DNA from: Coniella vitis
Taxonomy: Eukaryota > Ascomycota > Sordariomycetes > Diaporthales > Schizoparmaceae
DNA: 64,000 nucleotides
Direction of reading: 5' to 3'
Assembly: GCA_011317545.1 (NCBI GenBank)
Contig: WUJK01000002.1
Coordinates: forward strand, 2,604,001-2,668,000
In this document: in pieces, positions 35,564 through 46,820 of the stretch
Layout: each line of letters begins with the position of its first letter
How positions within the stretch are numbered: the first letter of the stretch is position 1
Program-made: the position numbers and the translations under genes
The notes under the pieces: model-generated
What the model saw: the letters and a program-made list of their open reading frames with translations, nothing else
Told to the model about the DNA's origin: nothing
Databases searched by the model: none

Positions 35564-37619
35564 TCCTGCTAGCACTTCAAGGCTTGGCTGTTTGTATTAT
35601 GGTGGCCTTACTATGTATACCATAGTATTGGTGTACATAGTAGTGCTGAGAAAAAGGCAAGGCTGTCCAGTGAAAGGCCGGCCGAACCACAGCCAATGAG
35701 TTCCAAGGTTGTAAGAGGAACCGCCACCACCAGCAGGAGCAGAAAGAAAAGGCGATGAAACTTATCTATGCGTGTAATGAGCTCATTAGACCACGGATAA
35801 GTGGTGTTCGAGACACAAAAGAGGAAAGACCAGTGCAGCTGAGCAACATTGATGAAGCTTAAGCTGAACGGCGAGTACGAATTAGCATGTACCTGCTTGA
35901 GGCCCTGGAGTACTACTGTGGTACACGAGTACTACATAGTACACCATACTCCCCACATGATACTACCGCAGCCAACGTTTTGAAAATTTGGGACCATCCC
36001 TGCAGCGCTGGGAGCCGCGGCCGAACCTCGCTAGATCTTCCATGCTAGCCTTCGTTTTGTTCCATGCAGTGCATTCCCCCAACCACGGGAATTGAAAAGC
36101 GATAGCAAGCAAGGAGACGGGAACCAACCAGAAGAGAAAAGGTGGCATGCATGTGCGCGGGCGGCCGGGCGCCACCTTCTCCTATTACGCTGCCATTTCT
36201 TTTTGCCACCTCCATCGTAATAGCTCGCAAAGCTGCCCGACTTTTTGGCATGCAACGGCTTTCGTCAAATATGAGTGGATGAGTGTAGGTGAGTACTTTC
36301 CTGCAGTCATCTCCGTCTTCCAGCTCAGGTAGCTTTACCATTTAGCGAGAGCTTTTGTGTTTTATCTACTGCCGGGGGCGGCTTTGTTGCGTCCTGTGTT
36401 GTTATCAGTGTCGTGTCGTGGCGTGCCGTGGCGTAGTGTAATGCCCACCCCATCTGTCCTATATACTTCACTGCTGGACAACAGGCGTTCTCTGCCTTAT
36501 TAGGTCTGCCAAGCAAGGATTGCAAGGTGATAATAATGAATGCACGGTGATAACGGCTTCATACAATAATGTCCAGGCAAGTCACTGGTGCAAGTGCTTG
36601 CAATGTCCGCCGTCCTGTCGCACTAATCCCGTTAACGGCGCCACTGTGCTTTGGATTCTATGTACAAAGTACACTACCATGTATTTGACTACGTACAAGC
36701 CTGACTGACTCGAGTCGCCGGCACAGGGGCGTTGCTGCTTAGTAGATGGTAGGGTTGCGCAGTCCAAAACTGAGCTGCGGACCTTTGCTTGCTGAATTGC
36801 TACGGCCGGGCTGTCCACACTTAAGGTCAACCAGAAGAATAGGTTGCGTGGAAACGGACGCTTTCTACAGCCCACTCTCCAAATGCTCTGCTTCCTGTCT
36901 TCTTTTCTGGCCGCCATGGAGTACTGGCCAAGAGGCAACCGGACAAAGTCCCCATGATCTGGGGTGTCTGCAACTTGGGAACCCGGTCTGAAGAAGAATG
37001 ACCGACTACATAGTACGCGCCTGGGCTGTGTCAGGCGCTGCCAGTTACGACTGCCAAGCTGCTGCGACTGGGCCCAACGTCCCATATCCTGGCAGCCTAT
37101 TTGTAGCAAAGGACGATGACAAACGGCTTTGCAGTGCTCGGGCGCTCCGACCAATGGGCCGGCTTGCAGGCGTAAAAATACTTCTAGTAGCCGCACAAAT
37201 GCATGACTAACTTCTCAAGGGCGAGCAGGCAGGCGGTTATTTGGACAGCGGTGTCCATCGTTACTGTAAAGTTGCCGTATGTGTGAAATTTTGTTAAAGC
37301 ACATAGAATATACGTACACAATAGCAGTATCCAATCGGACACAAACCCTTGGCGGTCAGCAAAATTAGGATCACTTGCTTAACCGACTGATGCAGGCAGC
37401 ACGTAGAATATACTATGTAACCGTTGGCGGCTGCGGTCACCCCGCACGACCTGTTGGTTGGGTATTCCCAGCTCCCAGGGATGCTTCGTTTATATACTAT
37501 GTAGTATTATGGCTGTTGTACTCGGTAGCGCCGTGACAGGCGGTATCGAGCATATGAGCGATTCAGGAGTCAGGAGAAGAAAAAACAAAGAGAAGAAGAG
37601 GAGGCAGCATAGCGCATTC

Positions 37620-37620
<1 letters not shown>

Positions 37621-37662
<42 letters not shown>
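37621..37662 (+). repeat. Poly-A tract of 42 A
   Basis: Forty-two consecutive A follow a purine-rich stretch (AAGAGAAGAAGAGGAGG) and are followed 12 bases later by an ACTATGTA motif. It could be a simple tract or the tail of an old retroposed sequence. I see no retroelement coding remnant upstream. Length in the assembly may be inexact. Confidence 0.85.
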
Positions 37663-37665
<3 letters not shown>

Positions 37666-40315
37666 CTCCTTACACTATGTATGTCCCTGCCGGGCGCGTC
37701 ATGCGGCGTCTCTAACTATCGTGCTGTCGGACCGGCACACACTCCGCCGAAGCCAAGGAAGGGTTTCCCTGTAGAGTCATGGCACGGCTACTCCGCCGCC
37801 GTCTCAAACAGAGATGCTCGGCCCGGTCTAATGGCGACGTCAAACGTCTGGTCGCAGAGCCGCACATCGAGCCATGGCCTTCACATCCACTCACGAGGCG
37901 CAACAGCCAGGTTCAAACCCTCAGGCTCCACCTAGACGATGCTCGTGCCAACGCAAGCTGGCGAGGAGGGGAAGGAGAGCCGTTGGAACTTGCTGGACAA
38001 GCCCAGCCCTACTGTACAATGTACGCAGCAGATGTGTGCATATGTAATACATAAATACTATAGTAGACGCTGGCTGGTGTCGTGCGTGGGTTTTTTCTTT
38101 TTTTTTTCTTTTCTTTGGTTTCTATTGAATCGGGCGCAGAGGCCTGAACGTATCGCTCACTCCGCAGGCCCCACATCGCTTTACATAGTAGCTATCTATG
38201 GAGTTGCAATCGCAGCTTTGCAGGCTACCAGCCCAACCCAGCCCGCCCAGCCTTTTCCCTCTCCCCTCTCCATCTTTCGAGTACTATTAATTTCTTAGCT
38301 TGCCAAAGGACGACCACGGTTTGCAAAAGAGGCAGAGAAAAGAAAGAAAAAAAAGTCCGTCCTTTAGGTTGCGTTCAATTGGGGGAGGGAAGCGGCCTGC
38401 GGTTTCTTTTTACCGGCCTCGCCGAATGAATGGGTCAGCCGGATGGATCGATATTCTCTTTACCCGCCGGCGATGGGGAGATCGATCGTTGTTGTTCCCG
38501 TACTGCGTGTGGTATGCCACACTTTTGTCGTCGATCTGGGACGACCAAGGCCAACCAGTGAATTCATTAGAGGGATGTATGACCTGTTCGGCCCACCGGC
38601 AGCACAGGGGCCTGCCCAATTGGAAGTCGGCTGGCAGGTTTCTGTTTTTGTTTTTTTTGGGCGGTTGTCTCTGCCGTCGTTCTTGTTCTTTTCTTCTTTT
38701 GTTCTGCTGCTGAATTTCTGTGTGTTTGTCTTTTGTTTTTCTGTCTCGCTACCATAGTACACCGAGTCTGAAAGTGTGTGATTGAGACATAGTAATTTGC
38801 CGTCTGTCGTCTGCCCACCGTGCCTGCCATCGCATGCACTCTTTTGCTTCCTGCCAATTCAAGACAGCCCAACCCGCTGCTTCCTGCCGATCGGGGGGGA
38901 TCGTGATTCTAGAAGCCTTCCTTTTCCAGGGCCAGCTGTTCCTGTCACAGGGCTCGTACACCGGACTGCCTGGCAGCCTGGCACTCCCTTTCTTTTTTTC
39001 CCTGCAGGCGAGGTTGCATTTCCATGCGCTGCTGCTGACGCGCCATGCTGCCGTTGCTGCAACCCACCCCAACTGCTTCGCCTGAATTGCCTTGCTTACC
39101 TTTTGCTTTTGCCTACCTACCAATGCGACCCTACCAAACTAGGCGCCTTTTTCGTTCTCCACACGGCATGAGATCAACATTCACCCTCCCTTTCCCGTGG
39201 CAACCAAAGGTTGTGACGAGGGGTGGGTGGCGTTCTAGGCGTCCGCCTCTCGGGTCGAACAGTGCCATTCCCCCCACAATGCCCTCATCACACCAAAGCA
39301 AACCCAGAAGTCGGAAAGTACGTGCTTGGAGGGGGGCCGGGGGGCGAAACGGCTTAATGCATACCTACTATGTAGATCCATACAACGTACAAGTTTGAAA
39401 AGCCGGGGTCCAGATGCAGGTGGTGCTGTACTATGTACTGTGCTACTAAGTAGAGGGGCCATTCGCGCCTCAGGGTAAGCTTAAGAGCTGGTAACTCTTG
39501 ACATAAAAAATACACAAATCGCCCAAACCCGTTTATCAATCCGTGGGATGCACGAACAAATGAAAAGAAGAGGACAAAGATCTTCCAGTAGTGGTACGGG
39601 AGGCTGCCCTGGGAGTTTCGATCTGTACGCAGACAAAGTCATTTGCAAAAGGTAGCCAGTACGTATGTAGTCCTACCGTAAAACTGTACTTGAACACCCT
39701 CGCCTAGAGGTTCATCGTGGCACATTGCCACAGCTTCAACATGATTTGCCGCTCCTCGCAGCACATATCAGTCGGATACAATGAATACGAGTGCACTTAA
39801 CAAGATCGACATGAGCCCGCCATTTTCAGACCGCACAAGACGTGTTGAGTCGAGCACCCTGAACGCTAATGGAACGATTACGCTTCGTAGCTGCGTTCCA
39901 ATCCCCAGTCAATTCACAGAAAGATGATTGAGTATCGTTTCAACACCCTGGTACTAAATGCGCAATCCAGTCTTGACATAAACCTAAGAGGAGCGCAGGA
40001 GAAATACATAGTCTGGCACTAAAGAAACGCATTGTGATCTTATGATTTGAGAAAAAACTCCTGTCTTTCGACCCTCATATCAAGAAACAAACATCCACCG
40101 GCTCCGGAGCTTTCTTACAAAAAAAGAAAAGCAGGAAAAAAGCCATAAACCACGAGACTGTGTCAACACCAACGCCAGTCTAGTATGCTTGAGTTGCTAA
40201 GGAAAACCTAGAAGATGCCGACTCAAGGGGCCAATTCGTGACCTCTGCAGGGCGAGCCAACGTGTAAAATGAGGGACAACGACCTACAGAGCATGACATC
40301 CATATAAGCCCTTCT

Positions 40316-43003
40316 TCAGACTCCATCCAACGACAAATCCTCTTTGAATCCTCCATTGAGCAAAACAGCCGCTACCCGCAGTCGCTGCAGTGGCATATCG
40401 GCCGAGGTATATGCCGACGGATCGATACCAAGGCCGATGCAGATACCGTTCGTAATAACGTGCATGCCGCAATCATCTGAATTGCACTGAGGTGGGGACG
40501 ATATTGGCCTGAAGGTCCAGTCGCTGTCAACAAAGGCATCCCCGAGAATGCCGTGAATCCAGTCCCGTGTCTTTCTCTTCAGCCCCATGTCCCCATTACG
40601 ACTCATCGAGTCAAGGTGGAAAATCTCCCGGTGCCTAGGTCTGACGACAACAAGCGTCCAGTGTTTGCCCCGACAAATGGGCACAAGAACTGTTTCAACA
40701 TCAAGCAAGTTGTCCTTTCGAATACCCGCTCGTCGCATCATTCGTTCAGTAATTGGTTTGCCTTCAACGAGATTTGTGCCGATAAAAGAATTGAAGACTT
40801 GAAGTTTTGGGGTTTCGAGACGCGTATTCTTAATGCCAACCTTCTGGTTGACATAAGTTCCAAGGTGTAACAGAGTTCCATTGACAATCTCGTCGTTAAG
40901 CCATTGATTCTGAGGAACCACAGTCTCAAAGTCCTTTCGTCGTAAACCAACACCTTCAGGGGTCACGGCGAGGTCTACGTTGGCACGAGCAGACAGTGTC
41001 TTATCAACTCTCTCAATCCACTCCATTGACAAGTCCGGGATCAGCGTGTTGCGAGGCCGGCGTAGCTCGCCGGTCGCAGCCAGGTACTCATCTTCCTCAC
41101 GAATTCGCTCCTCTTCGGCACGGCGGCGCTCTTGCTCGGCCTTTCTGCGTTTCTCTTCTGCGATTCGCCGCCGCTCTTCAGCTCTTCTGAGATCCTCTTC
41201 TTCTCTGCGCTTCCTCTCGGCCTCCTTCTCGCGTTGAGACTGGTAATTGGCTTCGCCCATGAGTTGCACTCTGAGTTCGAATTCATCCTTCTTCTCCTGG
41301 CTGATAGTCAGGGATGAAGGACTGCCCCAGATGCTTGTACTATCATCGCGAAAGAAATCATCGATACTGCGATATTTCACCTTTGGCGGCGGTTTTGGGG
41401 TCTTCCATGAGGCCCGCTCTAGAGCCCAGGCGGAGATAATCTTCGGTTTTCGATGCAGGTGCTGAGTGCTCGATTCTTCAACTGCGTGTTCAGGTCCTTT
41501 TGGTTGGTGTGTCATCGGCGACGTGAGTTGGGTCTGCTGGTTCTCTATGTGTGCTCGAAAGGAAGTTTCTTTCGTAGGTATGGCTTGGGCTTGACGATCC
41601 GAGACTTCCCCAATGACAGCTGCGAAATCCGACCGCGGCTTATCAAGATTTGATGTTGGATCGATGTTTTCAACAGGTTTGTTAACTGAGGGCGCATAGA
41701 AGGCAACGGGGCCCGTAACAAAGGTAGCAGTCTTCTTTCTGACTTCTGCACCACCTTCTTTCCGGAGGGCGGGTTTCTGGGCCTGAGCGCGACCCAGGGT
41801 GTCATAAACCAACGTGTTCTTCTTCATGGCCTGGCGGTAAGGCGTGTTGTAATCATCCACTGTAACGCCCTTGGTGGGACTTGGGTGCCATTCATCCCAC
41901 AGACGAGCTGGTTCAAAGTCGCGCATGGCGACAGTGTCAAACAGGAGGCCATCCATGTGATCTTCGGGGTAAGAACCGGGCATTCTCTGGTACTTGCCTG
42001 GCCAGTCGACATAGCTGGGAGGAGGCTGGTCCCTGCGCATAGCGTCGAGGTCAGCGATGATGCCGGCAAGTGTCTGGGCCGGGAAGTACTGGTTATAAAG
42101 GTGGCGTTGTGACAAGATGAACTGGAGACACCGAATGCTTGACAATAGTCGCTCGCGCTCGAGCAGTGGATCGGCACCGAAACGTTTATAGGGGAATTTG
42201 AGAGGACCATAAGGCTTGAGACCAAGCATTTTGTAGGTAGTAATACGTCCCCCACCATAGTATGTGTTTTTATGCGCGATACTGAAATTATGGAGGTTCT
42301 GCAGCAGTTGTATGCCGCTCTCGTAGAAGGACTTGTCGTCGTTCTGGCCCGCCACATGCAGCATGTAGTTGTGGAGAAATATGCTCAAGTTCGCTGGCTT
42401 GCCAGTCGTTCGTAGTGTTGTTGACACAGACGGGGGCAGCTTGTCTGGGTCTATTGGGTGGGGAATGTCGCGGAATTGGACGAACTCATCGGTCCTCATG
42501 CCCTCAACAATATCGGCGATGAAAGCAGTGACGAGCTCGTGGTTATGCAGCCCGAGATGGGCAAGGGGATCGTCGGTCCAGTGGAACTGATCGCCTGGAA
42601 GCGCCTTAAGGTAGGCAACGGGTAGCGTGTTGGTGAAGTGGACTTTGGAGGTGACTTCGTTGGAGTCGAGTGCGAGGCGCTTGAAGCGCCTAAAGCTGAG
42701 GCCATCATCTGCAGAATGACGAGCGTTGAACCATTTGCCGAAGACCCAATCGCGTCCAGAAGTGAGAATAGTAGTAGCAAGCGTAAAGGCATAAGAGGCG
42801 CCCTGGGTGACAGGGCCACCAGCACCGCTGTGCGAAGTAGTAAAGAGACCATCGGGTATGGTTGACGGAGTAGCAGTCTGTGATGCAAAAGCCTTGGAGG
42901 AATTGGCTTGTCTATATCTCTCGACATAGCGAGAGCGAGAGCGATGCGGGGCTTGCGCGTCCGTCACTCCGTTCGCCGGAGCGGATCGAGCCTGGCGGTA
43001 CAT
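40316..43003 (-). CDS. Ulp1-type SUMO protease (C48 cysteine peptidase)
   Basis: The C-terminal 200 residues form a C48 peptidase that cleaves SUMO precursors and SUMO conjugates. From the ATG at 43003 (MYRQARSAPANGV) the single exon gives 895 aa. The catalytic set is complete: His781 (KHWTLVVV), Asp798 (FHLDSMS), Gln839 (PPQCNSDDC) and Cys845 (DDCGMHV), preceded by the entry motif QWLNDEIVN. A highly charged Arg/Glu coiled coil (repeats like RRAEERRRIAEEKRRKAE) stands just before the protease, at about residues 600-665, and the N-terminal half is probably partly disordered. The C-terminal protease with a long N-terminal targeting part fits Ulp1, which sits at nuclear pores, better than Ulp2. 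The frame stays open for another 196 codons upstream, but that part is Cys/Trp-rich and low in coding character, so I treat it as leader. Confidence 0.9.
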   Translation of the reverse strand: MYRQARSAPANGVTDAQAPHRSRSRYVERYRQANSSKAFASQTATPSTIPDGLFTTSHSGAGGPVTQGASYAFTLATTILTSGRDWVFGKWFNARHSADDGLSFRRFKRLALDSNEVTSKVHFTNTLPVAYLKALPGDQFHWTDDPLAHLGLHNHELVTAFIADIVEGMRTDEFVQFRDIPHPIDPDKLPPSVSTTLRTTGKPANLSIFLHNYMLHVAGQNDDKSFYESGIQLLQNLHNFSIAHKNTYYGGGRITTYKMLGLKPYGPLKFPYKRFGADPLLERERLLSSIRCLQFILSQRHLYNQYFPAQTLAGIIADLDAMRRDQPPPSYVDWPGKYQRMPGSYPEDHMDGLLFDTVAMRDFEPARLWDEWHPSPTKGVTVDDYNTPYRQAMKKNTLVYDTLGRAQAQKPALRKEGGAEVRKKTATFVTGPVAFYAPSVNKPVENIDPTSNLDKPRSDFAAVIGEVSDRQAQAIPTKETSFRAHIENQQTQLTSPMTHQPKGPEHAVEESSTQHLHRKPKIISAWALERASWKTPKPPPKVKYRSIDDFFRDDSTSIWGSPSSLTISQEKKDEFELRVQLMGEANYQSQREKEAERKRREEEDLRRAEERRRIAEEKRRKAEQERRRAEEERIREEDEYLAATGELRRPRNTLIPDLSMEWIERVDKTLSARANVDLAVTPEGVGLRRKDFETVVPQNQWLNDEIVNGTLLHLGTYVNQKVGIKNTRLETPKLQVFNSFIGTNLVEGKPITERMMRRAGIRKDNLLDVETVLVPICRGKHWTLVVVRPRHREIFHLDSMSRNGDMGLKRKTRDWIHGILGDAFVDSDWTFRPISSPPQCNSDDCGMHVITNGICIGLGIDPSAYTSADMPLQRLRVAAVLLNGGFKEDLSLDGV

Positions 43004-44063
43004 TGTCAGAACCGATGTTTTGAAGTGATTGAATGGTGAGTAGTCATCAGCTCGCGCATGACTTGGCGCGGCAAGAACGAAAAAGACGGGAAAATAACCA
43101 GTGACGAGCACTTCAATGAAGTTGGAGAGGGGAAGAGCTGCAGGCACGAATGGGTCTGGCGTGAAGAGTCGTGTTGTTTGGGGACAGAGTCTGAGGCTGA
43201 GTGCGGGTTCGGGTTCGGGCTTGCTGGCAGAGGAAATGATGTATTTAATGATGGTACAAGGCAGAAGGGAGGCAAGCGCCGCGCAAGGGACCATTTCAAT
43301 TAGGAACGACCCAGATACTGTTGCCAAATTCGGACAACCAAACCACCACCACCAACAATAATAACACCAACAACCTCGGAAGTTACAGGAAGGCAAGCAG
43401 CAGGTACTGCCCTGCTTTCGCCCCTCAAGCACTTTGTTTGTGTGGAACAAAGCAAACTCATCTCCATGTGTGTGTATATATCTCTCGCTTGAAGCTGCAC
43501 AGCGTCCGCGGGTATGCTCGCCCGCGCGCACATCAAATACTGGGAATATATGTGTCTGCATAGATACATACCTCGTTAGGTTGCCCTTCAATCTGTTCGG
43601 GCCGCTGAGATGGTGCCATGGCGACGCACAGCCTGTAGATATGGGTAGATGTCTTGCGTGGATCGTGTCTTCATCATCTGGTGTCTGTCACCCAGGCCAG
43701 ACACCTTCCGACATGCCACACATCCGTAGCGCGCCCGCGTGTGAAGTATGAGTCCAGCCAGTACTGTGGAAGCGGTCTTGGGCTGGGCAAAGTCGGTTTG
43801 CGTAGTGAGCTGTGGCCCAGCTACGCGTTGGCAACGTGTGATGAGTGGTCTCTTGTTGTTGAGTCCAGAAGAGTGCTATTATGGTACAAACATCAAAGCT
43901 TCAAGTAAGCCAACCAAAGGCCTGGGACCCCAGCAAAGAGATGGTTGGCGTCTGAAAAGTTGGCTTACTTAGCATGTCGTCTGTCCTCAGGATTTTCCGC
44001 AGCCGGGGAGGTTTAGCCGCTTTCAGCCCCCCGCCTGCAGCCCCGCTTTCAGCCGCGCACACA

Positions 44064-44224
44064 TACTATGTAGTACGTACAAGAGCATATATACTATGTA
44101 CATAGTAGTCATTTACTATGCAATACCTCACAGTGTACGTGCACGGTGTCAGCAATCACCGTCGTCGCGCGATTTCCTGGGGAATCTGTCCATTTTCCTA
44201 CGACCAAAAAAGAAGTACTATGTA
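44064..44224. repeat. Cluster of four TACTATGTA motifs with a 16-base palindrome
   Basis: Exact copies are at 44064-44072, 44092-44100, 44099-44107 and 44216-44224. The second and third overlap head to head and build the perfect palindrome TACTATGTACATAGTA (44092-44107). The cluster is about 1.1 kb upstream of the SUMO protease ATG and beyond the 3' end of the monooxygenase gene. Confidence 0.7.
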
Positions 44225-44397
44225 GTTCATATCCATGCTCTTTTGATGAAACACAACAATGCCTAGGTCGAGTATACTGTTACCCAACTCCCTTCTCGTA
44301 CGCTGCGCCGGAATTCACGCTTTCCTGGGGCTTGGGCTATGGTGGCCTTCTTTGCAACCCTTCCTCAGCGGGTTATTCTACTAGTAGGTATATATAC

Positions 44398-44434
44398 CAC
44401 GTGAGAGTCCATGTGCGTGCGGATATCTCACGTG
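44398..44434. promoter_or_regulatory. Pair of CACGTG cores
   Basis: Two CACGTG palindromes (44398-44403 and 44429-44434) lie 31 bases apart in the spacer between the SUMO protease and the monooxygenase. A bHLH-type binding role is possible, but no target gene can be named. Confidence 0.2.
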
Positions 44435-44633
44435 AACCCTGTCAATATACTATATACATGTGTGCATGGATTGACCAGTCAAATCTGACAACAGCCGTGA
44501 GCTCAGCACCCGAAACCAACTGATCATAAAATATTTACCGGTATAATGGAACAATTCAAGTACAACGATTCCTTCCACCCTTGAGGCCACGCCGCTTCGA
44601 TACAGAATGGTTGGTGGTATTCAAACCAGTCTT

Positions 44634-46820
44634 TCACAATTGAGAGGAGCTGGCCCCCAGCGCCTTGGAGCAGAAAGCCCCAAAGTACGCATTCAAAGCA
44701 TCCACTGTGCCGCTTCCCTCGACCAGAGACACCACAATGCCCACATATCCATCAGGGCGGACCACGACCACGCCCCCGCGTTCCTCGTCAACTCCCATTT
44801 TGGCGTGCGCAGAGGCCTTCGCATCGGCTACGCGTTGGTCCCAGCGGTCGTCTGCGTAAATATGGTCGCGGTACCGGCCGAGCAGCTGAGGCACATCACG
44901 GCTGATCTCGATGCTGCTGCGAGGCGCAGCAAATACGGTGCAAATGGTGAAGAAGTGGCTGTGTGGGTTGTGCTGCTCGTGGTGGGAGACACTGTCAATG
45001 TCAGGCCGGAAGTAGGACGAGTAAAACGAACCCCGACGACCAAGATGCCGCGCAAAGTCCTTGAGCGCCTGGCTGGTGACTGATGGCTTGCCTGCTAAGA
45101 CAAAGATACGGAACGAGCCATTCATGGGGATTTCTTGTTCAAGATGCACAACATTGGCATCAACAACGCGGGTCACGTTGGCATTGGCCAAAAGTCGACC
45201 TGTCCGCAATTTTGTCCCCTCTGGGTGTACCAGGGACGATTGTGCTGGGTGCGCTGGCGACCAGTTGAGAGCATTAGGCCCATAGGCCACGCCGTATCCG
45301 CTCGTGAATTCGCACGACTCCTTGAAGGTCCTTATAAAAGCATTATCCTCCACTGAGGACTGATTCTGTGTTTCGGACGCCGCCTTGACCTCGCTCGCTG
45401 CAGGAATCCTTTCGGAAAAAAGCTTGGCATATTTGTTATCGAAAGCCAGCAATGTCTCTGCCACCTCCTTGCGCTCTGGCTCGTACGTCTGGAGGATGCT
45501 ACGGTCAGCGAAGCCAGCCTCCACTGCGTGAATCTTCCACGCGAGGTTCTGGGCGTCCAGAAAGGCCGTATTCATGCCCTGGCCCGCCTTTGGCTGTTAC
45601 AGGTGCAAACTTAGTTAGCCCAACTATCATCTGCCACTCATTTTGAAAGGAGGCGGTAACCAGGGGCGAAATGCATTGATTGGAGCCAACGAGCAGTAAG
45701 AGAGTGCGAAGGAATGCCATTCGAGACTTACACTGTGGGTGTGGCAAGCGTCTCCACCGAGGAAGACGCGGTGGTCCAAAGTGTATCGGTCGGCGATACC
45801 CTGGCCGATTGGATACACGGAATACCAATCAACCGACTCCCATTCTATCGAGTATGGCGCCAAAATCTTCTTAGCTGAAGCCTGTACCTCTTCGGCGGAG
45901 GCCGTCTTGCGCGGGTGAAAGTCTGGGTCTGTGGAAGAAGCGATCTGAATGTAAAGCCGCACAAGGTTGGCTTCGCGAGGAATAACCATGATGGAACCAT
46001 GTTCGGAGTGTATGGTACATTTCATCTGGTACAACCGTCAGTCGGTAACAAACATTAAGGGAAGTGGGATGGCATTTATGCACCTTGATGTCTGGGAAAT
46101 CGGTCTTTACAACACCATCCATGACACCCCAGACGTGTGATATTGGGTCCTTGTGCTTGATACCGATCTGAAGCTGGTCTCGCACTGAGGATCTTGCGCC
46201 TTCTCCGCTGAAGAGATACTTGGCTCGGACAGTTTCATGGGCATTTCCGTCGACATGTTCCAATTGCACCTCGACAGGATAGTCGGGATTAAGTGTCTCA
46301 TCGACAGTGAAGCCCTTGATTGTCCAAGGCCGCTGGATCTGGGCGCCGTTCTTTTGAATGTCGGCAATGAAGACGCGCTCAATCAATCCCTGATGCAAGA
46401 GAGTGGTGAAGGGATATCGAGCATCGATGAAACTCGGGCAGCTAGCCCATGTACCAGTCCGAGCAATGCCTTCACCATGCGTGTCGGGATCCCAGAAAGC
46501 CACCTCGTAGACCCTTGCAGGTTTGTGCTCCATAATAGCCGGCTTGAGACCCATGTTGCGGAGCAGATCGAGTGACCTGGGTTGGATGCCATCAGCCCTG
46601 CCTGTCGGCGTAGGCTCGGCTCGGTTGTCAATGTGCTTGACCTTATAACCCCAGCGCACTAGGCAGGTTGACAGCATGAGGCCTACAGGCCCAGCACCGA
46701 CAATTACTAAACGGGGGGAGGTCAGCAGCTGTTGGGAAACCAAGGAGGGTCAGGGAAGAGTGAGCGCATACCGATATCATAGTTGGGTTCAGTAGACTGT
46801 AGCCGTGGCTGAGTTTCCAT
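44634..46820 (-). CDS. FAD-dependent monooxygenase, phenol 2-monooxygenase-like
   Basis: Exons 46772-46820, 46084-46706, 45732-46025 and 44634-45593 (minus strand) join in frame to 641 aa, the usual size of phenol-hydroxylase-type class A flavoprotein monooxygenases. These hydroxylate aromatic rings with NAD(P)H and oxygen. The FAD fold is YDIVIVGAGPVGLML (about 14-28), interrupted by the first intron. The second FAD motif reads GGDACHTHS-PKAGQGMN across the third intron (around 313-330), with the classic GD. The C-terminal thioredoxin-like domain of this family follows (FRIFVLAGKPSV to the end). A start 77 bases downstream (MVSQQLL) lies inside the first intron and would lose a proper beta-strand, so I prefer MEETQ-like start METQPRLQS at 46820. 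The substrate is unknown. It may be catabolism of aromatics or a secondary-metabolite step, but no other pathway genes are nearby. Confidence 0.9.

Larger units (their letters stand above)
35132..39437. repeat. Cluster of ten TACTATGTA motifs
   Basis: Exact copies are at 35132-35140, 35609-35617, 35634-35642, 35933-35941, 37007-37015, 37411-37419, 37495-37503, 38182-38190, 39366-39374 and 39429-39437. Both orientations occur. At 35609-35627 TACTATG and CATAGTA face each other around TATAC. Degenerate copies (CACTATGTA at 37673, GACATAGTA near 38787, CTATGTA at 35308 and 36658) lie between. This is the densest stretch of the motif in the window. Confidence 0.65.
32383..40315. other. 7.9-kb gene-poor region upstream of the RGS gene
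   Basis: No recognisable protein gene lies on either strand. The part next to the RGS gene (32.4-33.5 kb) is purine-rich on the + strand, so CT-rich on the RGS strand, as in a long leader or promoter. It contains GGT and CTGGTG repeats. Further out are (AC)9, an 8-base GCCAGCCT tandem repeat, a 42-A run, T/C-rich stretches on the + strand at about 38.1-39.1 kb, and ten exact TACTATGTA/TACATAGTA motifs from 35.1 to 39.4 kb. Long open frames (for example 36582-37196 minus and 38300-38713 plus) have no domain, no biased codons and low-complexity translations. The stretch could hide non-coding transcripts. Confidence 0.5.
43004..44633. other. Upstream region of the SUMO protease
   Basis: The region from 43004 to 43591 is open in the protease frame but reads like untranslated leader. 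From about 43.6 to 44.6 kb no gene is seen. It holds four exact dispersed motifs (44064-44224), including a perfect 16-base palindrome, and two CACGTG cores (44398 and 44429). Confidence 0.45.

Noticed and set aside
36582..37196. Minus-strand open frame of 204 codons in the gene-poor region
   Set aside because: Low-complexity translation, no domain, no codon bias, and it contains two copies of the dispersed motif or its variants.
37909..37920. GGTTCAAACCC, a perfect-looking B-box
   Set aside because: The flanking T-stem pairs only three bases, and no matching acceptor stem or anticodon arm was found.
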